A DNA stretch of 64,000 nt from Pyxidicoccus caerfyrddinensis (lineage in GTDB: Bacteria; Myxococcota; Myxococcia; Myxococcales; Myxococcaceae): NCBI RefSeq assembly GCF_010894405.1, contig NZ_JAAIYA010000011.1, positions 310,001 to 374,000 of the forward strand, given 5' to 3'. Positions 25,344 through 32,414 of the stretch are shown in pieces (position 1 is the stretch's first letter; every line of letters starts with the position of its first letter). The translations under genes were made by a program, and so were the position numbers. The notes beneath the pieces are model-generated. The model saw nothing but the letters and a program-made list of their open reading frames with translations. It searched no databases and was not told where the DNA came from.

Positions 25344-26873
25344 TCAGCCCTTGAGCGGATCCTTCTTCTTCAACATGTCCTGAACCATCCGCGCCGCCCG
25401 GATACCAGCGAGAAGTTCGCCCTCCAGTCCGAGACCGGGCAGCACCTCGCGCCCGGCGAGCAGGATGTTCTTCGCCGGCGTGCGCTGGCTCAAACCCGTG
25501 ACGCCCAGGAAGGCTTCCGACTCGAAGCTGTAGAGCGGGTGGGGCATGAGCCGGCTGCCGCGCACTCCTCCGGCATCCAGGTAGGGCGCCGAGCGCAGCA
25601 GGCGATGCTGCGCGGTGAAGGGCATCAGCGCGTCCAGGTGCTCGTCGATGCGGTTGGCGACGCCCTGGAGGTGCTCCTCGCCCAGGTCGCGGTATGAGGC
25701 GGGGACGAAGGCGCCCACGCACACCACGCGCAGCCCTTCCGCCTCCTTGCCCTCCTTGCCGCCGGGGCCCGGAGCGGTGCGCGCCTGGTGCACCTGTACC
25801 AGCAGCGGGCCCAGCTCCTGATCTCCAGTGTCCACCAGGGCCAGCTCGCCCAGGCCACGCGGCAGGGCCGACTCCGGCACCACCCAGTTCACGGTGAAGA
25901 GGAGCGACTTCGTGGCGGACTGGTCCAGGTGCTCCAGCAGGCCGCGGTTGTGCTTCTTGTCCGTCACCAGCCGCCGCAGCGCGCCGGCATCCGTGGCCGC
26001 GACGAGGCACGCGGCCCGGTACACGGTGTCCGAGCGCAACAGCTTCATGCCCGCGAACTTGCTGCCGTCGAAGGTGAGCTCCTCGACGATGAAGCCCGCC
26101 GGGCTGTCGCGGCCGAGTACGTCGCCGCCCAGCTCCATGACGCGCCGGGTGAGCAGCTCGCGCATGCCCTCGCGGCCGCCGTTGAAGGAGGAGGGGGACG
26201 ACAGCACCTGGGAGAGGGGGCGCGAGCGGGCCAGCGGCGACTCGGGGGTCTCCAGGTGGCTGACGAAGGGCAGCAGGCCGCGCACCAGCTTCTGCGCGGG
26301 GGAGTCCCCGGCCAGGCGGGGCGCGGCGTCCAGGCCGGGGTGGGCCTTGATGAGCTTGTTCAGGCCCCACTTCTCGAAGAAGCCGTCCGGGGGGAGGGCG
26401 GGGACTTCCTTGAAGAAGGCGTCGGTGGACTCGTGCTGGGCGGCGGCGCCGGCCAGGGCGCCCAGGAGCGCCTCGCCCTCTTCGCCCAGCTCGCGCGTGG
26501 CCTCCGCCTTGCGGCGGGCGGGGTCGGCGTGCAGGTCCATGCGGTTCTTCGGGAGCAGCAGCTGCAGCTCCGGGGCATGGGGCCGCAGCGAGCGCTGCAC
26601 GGTGGCGGTGAGGCCCAGCTCGGTGAGGGCCTCCTCCACCACGGGCATCGTCTTCAGCGGGGGCGTGACGAAGGGGGCGTAGGGGAGCACGTAGCCTTCG
26701 TGCTCGTAGCCTGGGCCCATGCCGTCATGCTCCACCAGCAGGACGCGGTGGTTGCGCTTCGCGAGCAGCGCGGCCGCGAGCGCACCGCCCAGCTGACTGC
26801 CGAGCACGATGACGTCATACACGTGCCGGGACGGGCCCGAAGGAAGCTTGAGTTTGGCTGAGGACGTCGCCAT
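25344..26873 (-). CDS. FAD-dependent oxidoreductase of the phytoene desaturase / amine oxidase superfamily
   Basis: 509 residues. The N-terminal dinucleotide fold is VYDVIVLGSQLGGALAAALLA; the usual GxGxxG is altered to GSQLGG. Acidic residues in LLVEHD would bind the ribose. The C-terminus has a second FAD contact (NILLAGREVLPGLGLEGELLAGI), as in CrtI-type enzymes. No carotenoid genes are adjacent, so the substrate is open; lipid or isoprenoid desaturation or isomerisation is a guess. No signal peptide. It ends 104 bp before rpmB on the same strand. Confidence 0.8.
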   Translation of the reverse strand: MATSSAKLKLPSGPSRHVYDVIVLGSQLGGALAAALLAKRNHRVLLVEHDGMGPGYEHEGYVLPYAPFVTPPLKTMPVVEEALTELGLTATVQRSLRPHAPELQLLLPKNRMDLHADPARRKAEATRELGEEGEALLGALAGAAAQHESTDAFFKEVPALPPDGFFEKWGLNKLIKAHPGLDAAPRLAGDSPAQKLVRGLLPFVSHLETPESPLARSRPLSQVLSSPSSFNGGREGMRELLTRRVMELGGDVLGRDSPAGFIVEELTFDGSKFAGMKLLRSDTVYRAACLVAATDAGALRRLVTDKKHNRGLLEHLDQSATKSLLFTVNWVVPESALPRGLGELALVDTGDQELGPLLVQVHQARTAPGPGGKEGKEAEGLRVVCVGAFVPASYRDLGEEHLQGVANRIDEHLDALMPFTAQHRLLRSAPYLDAGGVRGSRLMPHPLYSFESEAFLGVTGLSQRTPAKNILLAGREVLPGLGLEGELLAGIRAARMVQDMLKKKDPLKG

Positions 26874-27007
26874 GGGCGCGCAACACTACACAACGCGCCC
26901 GCCGCTGGCGCCCTTTTGGCGCATGGAGCCGCACCGGTGCGGTCGGACCCCGGGCGCGTGTGCACTGTACCTACCAGGGCGCACGGGCTGCCCAGAGGGG
27001 CCGGCGC

Positions 27008-27547
27008 CTATCGTCCCCGGACGCGCCCCACGGCCCAGGCGGCCCCGCCCCAGAGCACGTAGAGCGCGCACGCGATGACGAGGGCGAACTTGAGCGCGGC
27101 GCAGACTCCGGCGACGACGGTCAGGGACGCGCTGGGAAGCTGGCTGACGGGGACGTCGAGGATGCGCAGGAGGCAGAGGTTCTCCACGACGTCGAACAGC
27201 CCCGCCACCCAGGGCATCAGCGCGAGCCCCAGTCCCAGCCGCTGGAGCCGGCCGCTGCTGCCACGCGCGACGAGCAGCACCAGCCCCATCAGCAGCGCCG
27301 CGTAGGCCGGGATGAACGCGAAGTCGAGGACCACCGAGTCCCACGCGGCCGAGTGCTTCACCGGGCCCCAGGCGTCGAGCAGCGCCCGGGCCCGCTCGGG
27401 CGTCCAGATGAACTCGAGGGCGATGATGTCACCGCCCCGGACCGACATCTGCCCGCCGATGAGGAGGCCGCCGAGGCCCGCCGCCACCGTCAGGGCCAGC
27501 AGGATGGGCTTCGGCGGGGACACCAGCAGCCGTCGGAGGAAGCTCAT
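27008..27547 (-). CDS. four-helix integral membrane protein of unknown function
   Basis: 179 residues from ATG 27547. Hydrophobic segments at about 15-35, 75-95, 103-125 and 140-168 predict four membrane helices, with short charged loops (MSFLRRLL at the N-terminus, VGRVRGR at the C-terminus). I recognise no family motif. No ribosome site is strong; the start is set by the first hydrophobic segment. Neighbours on the same strand (HAD phosphatase upstream, FAD oxidoreductase downstream) are separated by more than 100 bp, so it may stand alone. Confidence 0.65.
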   Translation of the reverse strand: MSFLRRLLVSPPKPILLALTVAAGLGGLLIGGQMSVRGGDIIALEFIWTPERARALLDAWGPVKHSAAWDSVVLDFAFIPAYAALLMGLVLLVARGSSGRLQRLGLGLALMPWVAGLFDVVENLCLLRILDVPVSQLPSASLTVVAGVCAALKFALVIACALYVLWGGAAWAVGRVRGR

Positions 27548-27651
27548 GCGCGTGTGCCTTTTCGCGAGGCGTCCGTGGGCGGGAGCCTCGCCGAGCCCGT
27601 GAGCTTGGACGGGGCGGCGCGGACGACGCAATGTTTCAGGCGGGGTTGGCT

Positions 27652-28335
27652 TCAGCGGGCGCTGAAGAGCCGCGCCTCTACCTCGGGAGGCAGCGTCATG
27701 AAGTCCGGAACGGTCCACCCGGCACCGGCCTCGCGGAGCTGCTCGGCGGGGGCCGCGGTGGTGACGCCCACCACCGTCATGCCCGCGTCCCTCGCGGACA
27801 TGACGCCGAGCACCGCGTCCTCGAACGCGAGGCACTCACCGGGCTCCACGCCCAGCGCCTTCGCTGCGGCGAGGAAGATGTCGGGTGACGGCTTGCCACG
27901 CGTCACCTCCTCGGCGCCCACCACGCGGTTGAACAGCGGCCGGATGCCGAGCCCATCCAGCACCAGCTCCCGATTCCCCTGAGGCGCGGCGGTGGCGATG
28001 GCTGCGGGGATGCGGGCCTCGCTCAGCCGGGTGATGAACGCCTCCGCGCCCCGGTGCAGCCTCAGGTGGGGCCGGTAGAGGGTGCGGTAGTGGTTCTCCT
28101 TCTCCTCGGCGAGTTGGTGCATCTCCTCCGGGGCCAGGGGCCGACCCAGCAGCGCGGGGAGGATCTCCTCGTTCTTCTTGCCCGCGAAGTGCATCTGGAA
28201 GTCGTCGGCCGTCAGCGACAGCCCGAGCTTCCGGGCGAGCGCCACCCAGGCCTGGTTGTGGAACACCATGTTGTCGACGAGCGTGCCGTCCATGTCGAAG
28301 ACGACCGCGCGCAGGGGAGCCATGGAGGAAGTCAT
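27652..28335 (-). CDS. HAD-superfamily phosphatase (beta-phosphoglucomutase-like)
   Basis: 227 residues. Motif I is FDMDGTLVDN (Asp nucleophile and acid/base), motif II lies in IATAAPQ, and motif III/IV are GKPSPDIF and FEDAVLGVMSARDAGM. The helical cap between motifs I and II (about 20-85) is of the subclass I type found in beta-phosphoglucomutases and sugar-phosphate phosphatases. ATG 28335 is chosen because GGGGG stands 5 nt upstream. It is divergent from the acyl-CoA hydrolase gene, with 83 bp between. Substrate unknown. Confidence 0.88.
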   Translation of the reverse strand: MTSSMAPLRAVVFDMDGTLVDNMVFHNQAWVALARKLGLSLTADDFQMHFAGKKNEEILPALLGRPLAPEEMHQLAEEKENHYRTLYRPHLRLHRGAEAFITRLSEARIPAAIATAAPQGNRELVLDGLGIRPLFNRVVGAEEVTRGKPSPDIFLAAAKALGVEPGECLAFEDAVLGVMSARDAGMTVVGVTTAAPAEQLREAGAGWTVPDFMTLPPEVEARLFSAR

Positions 28336-28418
28336 GGTGTCCCCCATAGCGCTTCCGACCGCGCGGTGGGCCACGGAATCCGCGCACGGCGGGCGTCCGC
28401 CTGATATCCCCTCCGAGC

Positions 28419-29495
28419 ATGAGTGATGACGTGCTCCTGGAGACGCGGGGGGCGGTGGGCGTGGTGACGCTGAACCGTCTGAAGGCCCTGAACGCGCTGG
28501 ACCTGGGGATGTGCCGTGCGCTGCACCCCCGGCTCGATGCCTGGGCGGCGGACCCGGCCATCAAGGCGGTGGTCATCCGGGGCGCGGGAGGCCGGGCCTT
28601 CTGCGCGGGAGGCGACGTGCGCGCGGTCGCCGCCTCGCTGGGCACCGCGACAGGCGGAGAGCAGGAGCGCCTCTCGCGGGAGTTCTTCCGCGCCGAGTAC
28701 GCGCTGAATCACCGCATCCACCACTTCGGCAAGCCGTTCATCGCGCTGGTGGACGGCATCTGCATGGGCGGCGGGCTCGGGCTGTCCATCCACGGCGCGT
28801 ACCGCGTCGTCACCGAGAAGCTGGTGCTGGCCATGCCCGAGACGGCGATTGGCCTGTTTCCCGACGTGGGCGGAGGCTGGTTCCTCCCGCGCTTCCCGGG
28901 CGAGTCGGGCACGTACCTGGGGCTCACGGGCGCGCGGGTCAGCGCGGCGGATGCCCTGTGGCTCGGCTACGCGACGCACCATGTGGAGTCCGTGCGGCTG
29001 GACGCGGTGCTGGAGGCGCTGGTCGGCGCGGAGTGGGGCATCGGCCCGGCAAGCGCGGTGGTGGAGCGCGTGCTCGCGGGCTTCCACGCGGACCCCGGGA
29101 CGTCGGCACTCGCAGTGCAGCACGCCGGCATCGACCGGTGCTTCGCGGCCGAGCGGGTGGACGACATCCTGCAAGCGCTCGAGCTGGAGGGCACACCGTG
29201 GGCCCAGGAGACCTGGGCCACGCTGATGCGCATGTGCCCCATGAGCCTCAAGGTGACGCTGCACCTGCTGCGCATGGGCCGCACGCGCGACTACGACGAG
29301 ATGGTGACGGTGGAGTACCGGCTGAGCCAGTCGATGACGGCCCGCGCGGACTTCCGTGAGGGCATCCGCGCGGTGCTGGTGGACAAGGACAACAAGCCGC
29401 GCTGGCAGCCGGCCACCCTGTCCGAGGTGACCGACGCGGACGTGGAGGCGTGCTTCGCGCCGCTGGACGGGGACGACTGGGCGCCCCGCGCGTGA
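28419..29495 (+). CDS. 3-hydroxyisobutyryl-CoA hydrolase-like crotonase
   Basis: 358 residues, about 100 longer than simple enoyl-CoA hydratases and matching the HIBCH branch, which releases 3-hydroxyisobutyrate from its CoA ester in valine breakdown. AFCAGGDVRAVAA and GICMGGGLGLSIHG form the oxyanion hole, MPETAIGLFPDVGGGWFLPR carries the catalytic Glu, and the C-terminal FREGIRAVLVDKDNKPRW is diagnostic. Other valine genes are not adjacent. In myxobacteria branched-chain amino acid breakdown also feeds iso-fatty acids, which makes the enzyme relevant to development (family knowledge plus inference). Confidence 0.9.
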   Translation: MSDDVLLETRGAVGVVTLNRLKALNALDLGMCRALHPRLDAWAADPAIKAVVIRGAGGRAFCAGGDVRAVAASLGTATGGEQERLSREFFRAEYALNHRIHHFGKPFIALVDGICMGGGLGLSIHGAYRVVTEKLVLAMPETAIGLFPDVGGGWFLPRFPGESGTYLGLTGARVSAADALWLGYATHHVESVRLDAVLEALVGAEWGIGPASAVVERVLAGFHADPGTSALAVQHAGIDRCFAAERVDDILQALELEGTPWAQETWATLMRMCPMSLKVTLHLLRMGRTRDYDEMVTVEYRLSQSMTARADFREGIRAVLVDKDNKPRWQPATLSEVTDADVEACFAPLDGDDWAPRA

Positions 29496-29507
29496 TGCGT
29501 CGGGCCC

Positions 29508-29921
29508 TCAGCCCAGGGAGGCCATGACCCGTCGCTGCGAGAGCTGCACGCGGCGGCGGATGGTCTGGATGCACTCGACGGCCTCTTCCACGCTGGGGGC
29601 CTCGGCCGTCGGGGCATTGAAGCGCACGCCGCTGGTGATGATGGTGACGCGCACGGCCGTGTCCGCCCGGACCCGGTAGGTGATGCGCATGTAATGGTTG
29701 TTCAAGTCGGCCCGGTACTCACCCCAGAGGGACAGAGCCTCGTCCCGGACATGAAAGTCATCGAGCACGATGACCACGTCTGGTTTGTGTTCGAGTGTGA
29801 ATTGTCTCAGCCCACGTTTCCATTCCTGGTGCCAGGCGAGCACGTCCTCCCGGGTGGACAGCGTCCATTGAACAATCGCGATGACGATGTCGTTCACCGG
29901 GTCGTATCTGAAATCAATCAT
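29508..29921 (-). CDS. small protein of unknown function, possibly STAS/SpoIIAA-like
   Basis: 137 residues, no signal peptide or membrane helix. MIDFRYDPVNDIVIAIVQW, VVIVLDDFHV and VRVTIITSGVRF suggest an alternating beta-alpha fold, perhaps like the SpoIIAA/STAS-like proteins common in myxobacteria, but no decisive motif is present. GGGGAG lies 6-7 nt before the ATG. The reading frame and its upstream region look noticeably poorer in GC than the neighbours, with codons such as TTT, GTT and ATT. It may be a recent arrival. Confidence 0.65.
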   Translation of the reverse strand: MIDFRYDPVNDIVIAIVQWTLSTREDVLAWHQEWKRGLRQFTLEHKPDVVIVLDDFHVRDEALSLWGEYRADLNNHYMRITYRVRADTAVRVTIITSGVRFNAPTAEAPSVEEAVECIQTIRRRVQLSQRRVMASLG

Positions 29922-30151
29922 TTACGGCTCCCCACGGCGAGCCCTATTGCGCCGGGCTGTAGTGTTGAAGCCTGTCTGTGATTCAGGAACGAAGCAAGGA
30001 GTCCACCCTGCTCGGTGTCTGGGAATGTCTCGGATTGTGAGAACGGTGGGGCCCTGACGGCCGAGCCGTCGGGAGGATGTCTGTCAATGGAGTGGAAGGA
30101 GGGGGCGCCGTCCGGGAGTGGACGTCGCGGCCGCCCGCGGGCTGTGGGGAA

Positions 30152-30643
30152 TCAGAGGTCTTCGTCGCTGAGGACGGTGATTCCTTCGGAGCGCAGCAGT
30201 GCGGCGGTGATGCCTTCACCGTCGCGCAGGACTCCGGCCTCGTACACGCGTTGGGTACCGCACGAAGGGCTCTTCTCCTTCAGCAGGGCCACCGTCGCGC
30301 CGAACTTCCGCGCCGCCTCCAGCGCCAGCCGCGCGCCGCGCAGGAAGGCGTCCGTCCGGTCCACGCCGGCCTCGCGCTCCAGCGCCCGCGCGCGGCCCGC
30401 CCAGACGTCCACGCCCGTGCCGCCGCTCAACTCCACCGGAGCACGCGGTATCGGCAGCCCCCCGCCCACCTCCGGGCATACCGGGACGATTTCCTTGTCC
30501 TCCAGGGCCGCCAGCACCCGCTCCGAGCGCTTGGAGCGCCCGTCGAAGCGGCAGGCCTCGCCAATCAGGCACGCGCTCACCAGCACCACGCGGGCCTCGC
30601 GCAGCGCGGCGACGCGCTCCTCACGCGACACGGCCTCCGTCAT
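30152..30643 (-). CDS. DUF523 family protein
   Basis: 163 residues with the family hallmarks: SACLIGEACRFDG, VCPEVGGGLPIPRAP, and LKEKSPSCGTQRVYEAG. The conserved cysteines suggest metal or Fe-S binding, but no activity is established for the family. The ATG overlaps the purN stop by 4 bp, making it the third gene of a tightly packed purine operon; this is context, not proof of a purine role. Confidence 0.88.
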   Translation of the reverse strand: MTEAVSREERVAALREARVVLVSACLIGEACRFDGRSKRSERVLAALEDKEIVPVCPEVGGGLPIPRAPVELSGGTGVDVWAGRARALEREAGVDRTDAFLRGARLALEAARKFGATVALLKEKSPSCGTQRVYEAGVLRDGEGITAALLRSEGITVLSDEDL

Positions 30644-31308
30644 GACCGGGGCGCTCCCGGGCTGCGCAGCGACGACTCTCCCACCGTGGTCTGTGCATCC
30701 ACGCGGGTGCGCGCCCCGTCCAGCGCCACCTTGCCCGTCACCGCCAGCCCCACGGCCAGCGGATAGAGCCGGTGCTCCTCGGTGAGGATGCGCGCGCTCA
30801 GACTCTTCTCGTCATCCTCCGGCAGCACCGGCACGGCGGCCTGCGCGATGATGGGGCCGGTGTCCGTGCCCGCGTCCACGAAGTGCACGGTGCAGCCGGC
30901 GATCTTCACGCCGCGCTCCAGCGCCTGCCGCTGCGCATGCAGCCCGGGGAAGGACGGCAGCAGGGAAGGGTGGATGTTCAGCACCCGCCCCGCGTAGTGG
31001 CCCAGGAAGTCCGCGCTCAAGAGGCGCATGAACCCCGCCAGGCACACCCACTCCACGCCCGCGTCTCGCAGCGCCGCGAGCAGCGCCTTCTCGAAGTCCG
31101 CCTTCGACGCGTGCGCCTTGTGGTCCACGACCACCGCGGGCACGCCGGCCTTGCGCGCCCGCTCCAGCGCGAAGGCGGTGGGCACGTTGGACACCACGCA
31201 GGCCACCTCGGCCGGGAAGCCCTCCTGCGCGCACGCGTCCAGCAACGCCTGCAGGTTGCTCCCGCTGCCGCTGACGAGGACTCCCAGCCGCGCCCGCGGG
31301 GCGCTCAT
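30640..31308 (-). CDS. purN: phosphoribosylglycinamide formyltransferase (10-formyl-THF dependent)
   Basis: Third step of de novo purine synthesis: formyl transfer to GAR. 222 residues. LVSGSGSNLQALLDA is the phosphate loop, FMRLL and NIHPSLLPSFPGLHAQ contain the catalytic Asn/His pair, and VDAGTDTGPIIAQ the catalytic Asp. The ATG overlaps the purM stop (ATGA). The C-terminal tail of about 20 residues (VDAQTTVGESS onward) goes beyond the usual end. Confidence 0.96.
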   Translation of the reverse strand: MSAPRARLGVLVSGSGSNLQALLDACAQEGFPAEVACVVSNVPTAFALERARKAGVPAVVVDHKAHASKADFEKALLAALRDAGVEWVCLAGFMRLLSADFLGHYAGRVLNIHPSLLPSFPGLHAQRQALERGVKIAGCTVHFVDAGTDTGPIIAQAAVPVLPEDDEKSLSARILTEEHRLYPLAVGLAVTGKVALDGARTRVDAQTTVGESSLRSPGAPRS

Positions 31309-32342
31309 GGCTCGATGACCGCCGTGGCCTCGCCCTCACCGGCCTCCACGCGGCCCACCTCGGTGGCCTCCACGCCGCGCGCCTTCAGCACGCTCAGCGC
31401 CTGCGCCACGTCCTCCTTCGCCACCACGACGATGAGGCCCAGGCCCATGTTGAACGTGTTGAACATCTCGTCCCGGGCCACTGCGCCGCGCTTCGCGATG
31501 AGGTCGAAGATGGGCGGCTTCGTCCACGCCTTCTCGCTCAGCACCGCGCGCGTGCCATCCGGCAGGCACCGGGGCAGGTTGCCCGGAATGCCGCTGCCGG
31601 TGATGTGGGCCATGCCCTTCACCTTCACCGCCTGCAGCAGCGCCAGCGCGTCCTTCACGTAGATGCGCGTGGGCTCCAGCAGCGCGTCGCCGAGCGGCCT
31701 GTCGAGTCCCTCGGGCGTCGAGTCCAGGGACAGCTTCGCGTCGTCCAGCAGCACCTTGCGCGCCAGCGAGTAGCCGTTGCTGTGCAGGCCGGAGGAGGTG
31801 AGGCCGATGAGCGCGTCACCGGGCTTCACGCTCTTGCCGTCGATGATGGCCGAGCGCTCCACCACGCCGACGCAGAAGCCCGCCAGGTCGTACTCGCCCC
31901 GCGCGTAGAAGCCCGGCATCTCCGCCGTCTCGCCGCCCAAGAGCGTGCACCCGGCCTGCTCGCAGCCCTGGGCAATGCCCTTCACCACCTCGGCGGCCGC
32001 GTCCACCTCCAGGCGGCCGGTGGCGAAGTAGTCGAGGAAGAACAGGGGCTCGGCGCCGCAGGTGAGGATGTCGTTCACCGACATGGCGACGAGGTCGATG
32101 CCCACCGTGCCGTGGCGCCCCGCGGAGAAGGCCACCTTCAGCTTGGTGCCCACCCCGTCCGTGCCGGCCACCAGCACCGGCTCCTTGTACTTGCCTGGCG
32201 GCAGGGCGAACAGGCCACCGAAGCCACCCACCCCGGCCACCACCTCGGGGCGCATGGTGCGCGCGGCATAGGGTTTGATTCGCTCGACGAACGCGTCGCC
32301 GGCCTCGATGTCTACTCCGGACTGCTTGTAGGTCGTTCCCAC
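31305..32342 (-). CDS. purM: phosphoribosylformylglycinamidine cyclo-ligase (AIR synthetase)
   Basis: Fifth step of purine synthesis, ATP-dependent ring closure to AIR. 345 residues, as usual for the family. YKQSGVDIEAGD, GVGGFGGLF, AGTDGVGTKLK, GGETAEMPGFY and ITGSGIPGNLPR are diagnostic. GTG 32342 has AGAAGG about 6 nt upstream; the open frame continues about 2.5 kb beyond it but only as the antisense of the cyclase gene. First gene of purM-purN-DUF523, divergent from the cyclase with 72 bp between. Confidence 0.96.
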   Translation of the reverse strand: MGTTYKQSGVDIEAGDAFVERIKPYAARTMRPEVVAGVGGFGGLFALPPGKYKEPVLVAGTDGVGTKLKVAFSAGRHGTVGIDLVAMSVNDILTCGAEPLFFLDYFATGRLEVDAAAEVVKGIAQGCEQAGCTLLGGETAEMPGFYARGEYDLAGFCVGVVERSAIIDGKSVKPGDALIGLTSSGLHSNGYSLARKVLLDDAKLSLDSTPEGLDRPLGDALLEPTRIYVKDALALLQAVKVKGMAHITGSGIPGNLPRCLPDGTRAVLSEKAWTKPPIFDLIAKRGAVARDEMFNTFNMGLGLIVVVAKEDVAQALSVLKARGVEATEVGRVEAGEGEATAVIEP

Positions 32343-32414
32343 GGGCGGCCTTCTACCCGGCCGGGGCGCCGGTGTCTCGGGCCTCGAAGCGGGGGTGTCG
32401 TCTTTGAGGCTACG

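Noticed and set aside
29983..30219. Short minus-strand open frame of 78 codons in the gap before the orphan gene
   Set aside because: No ribosome site, Pro/Ser-rich low-complexity translation, and partial overlap with the DUF523 gene end.
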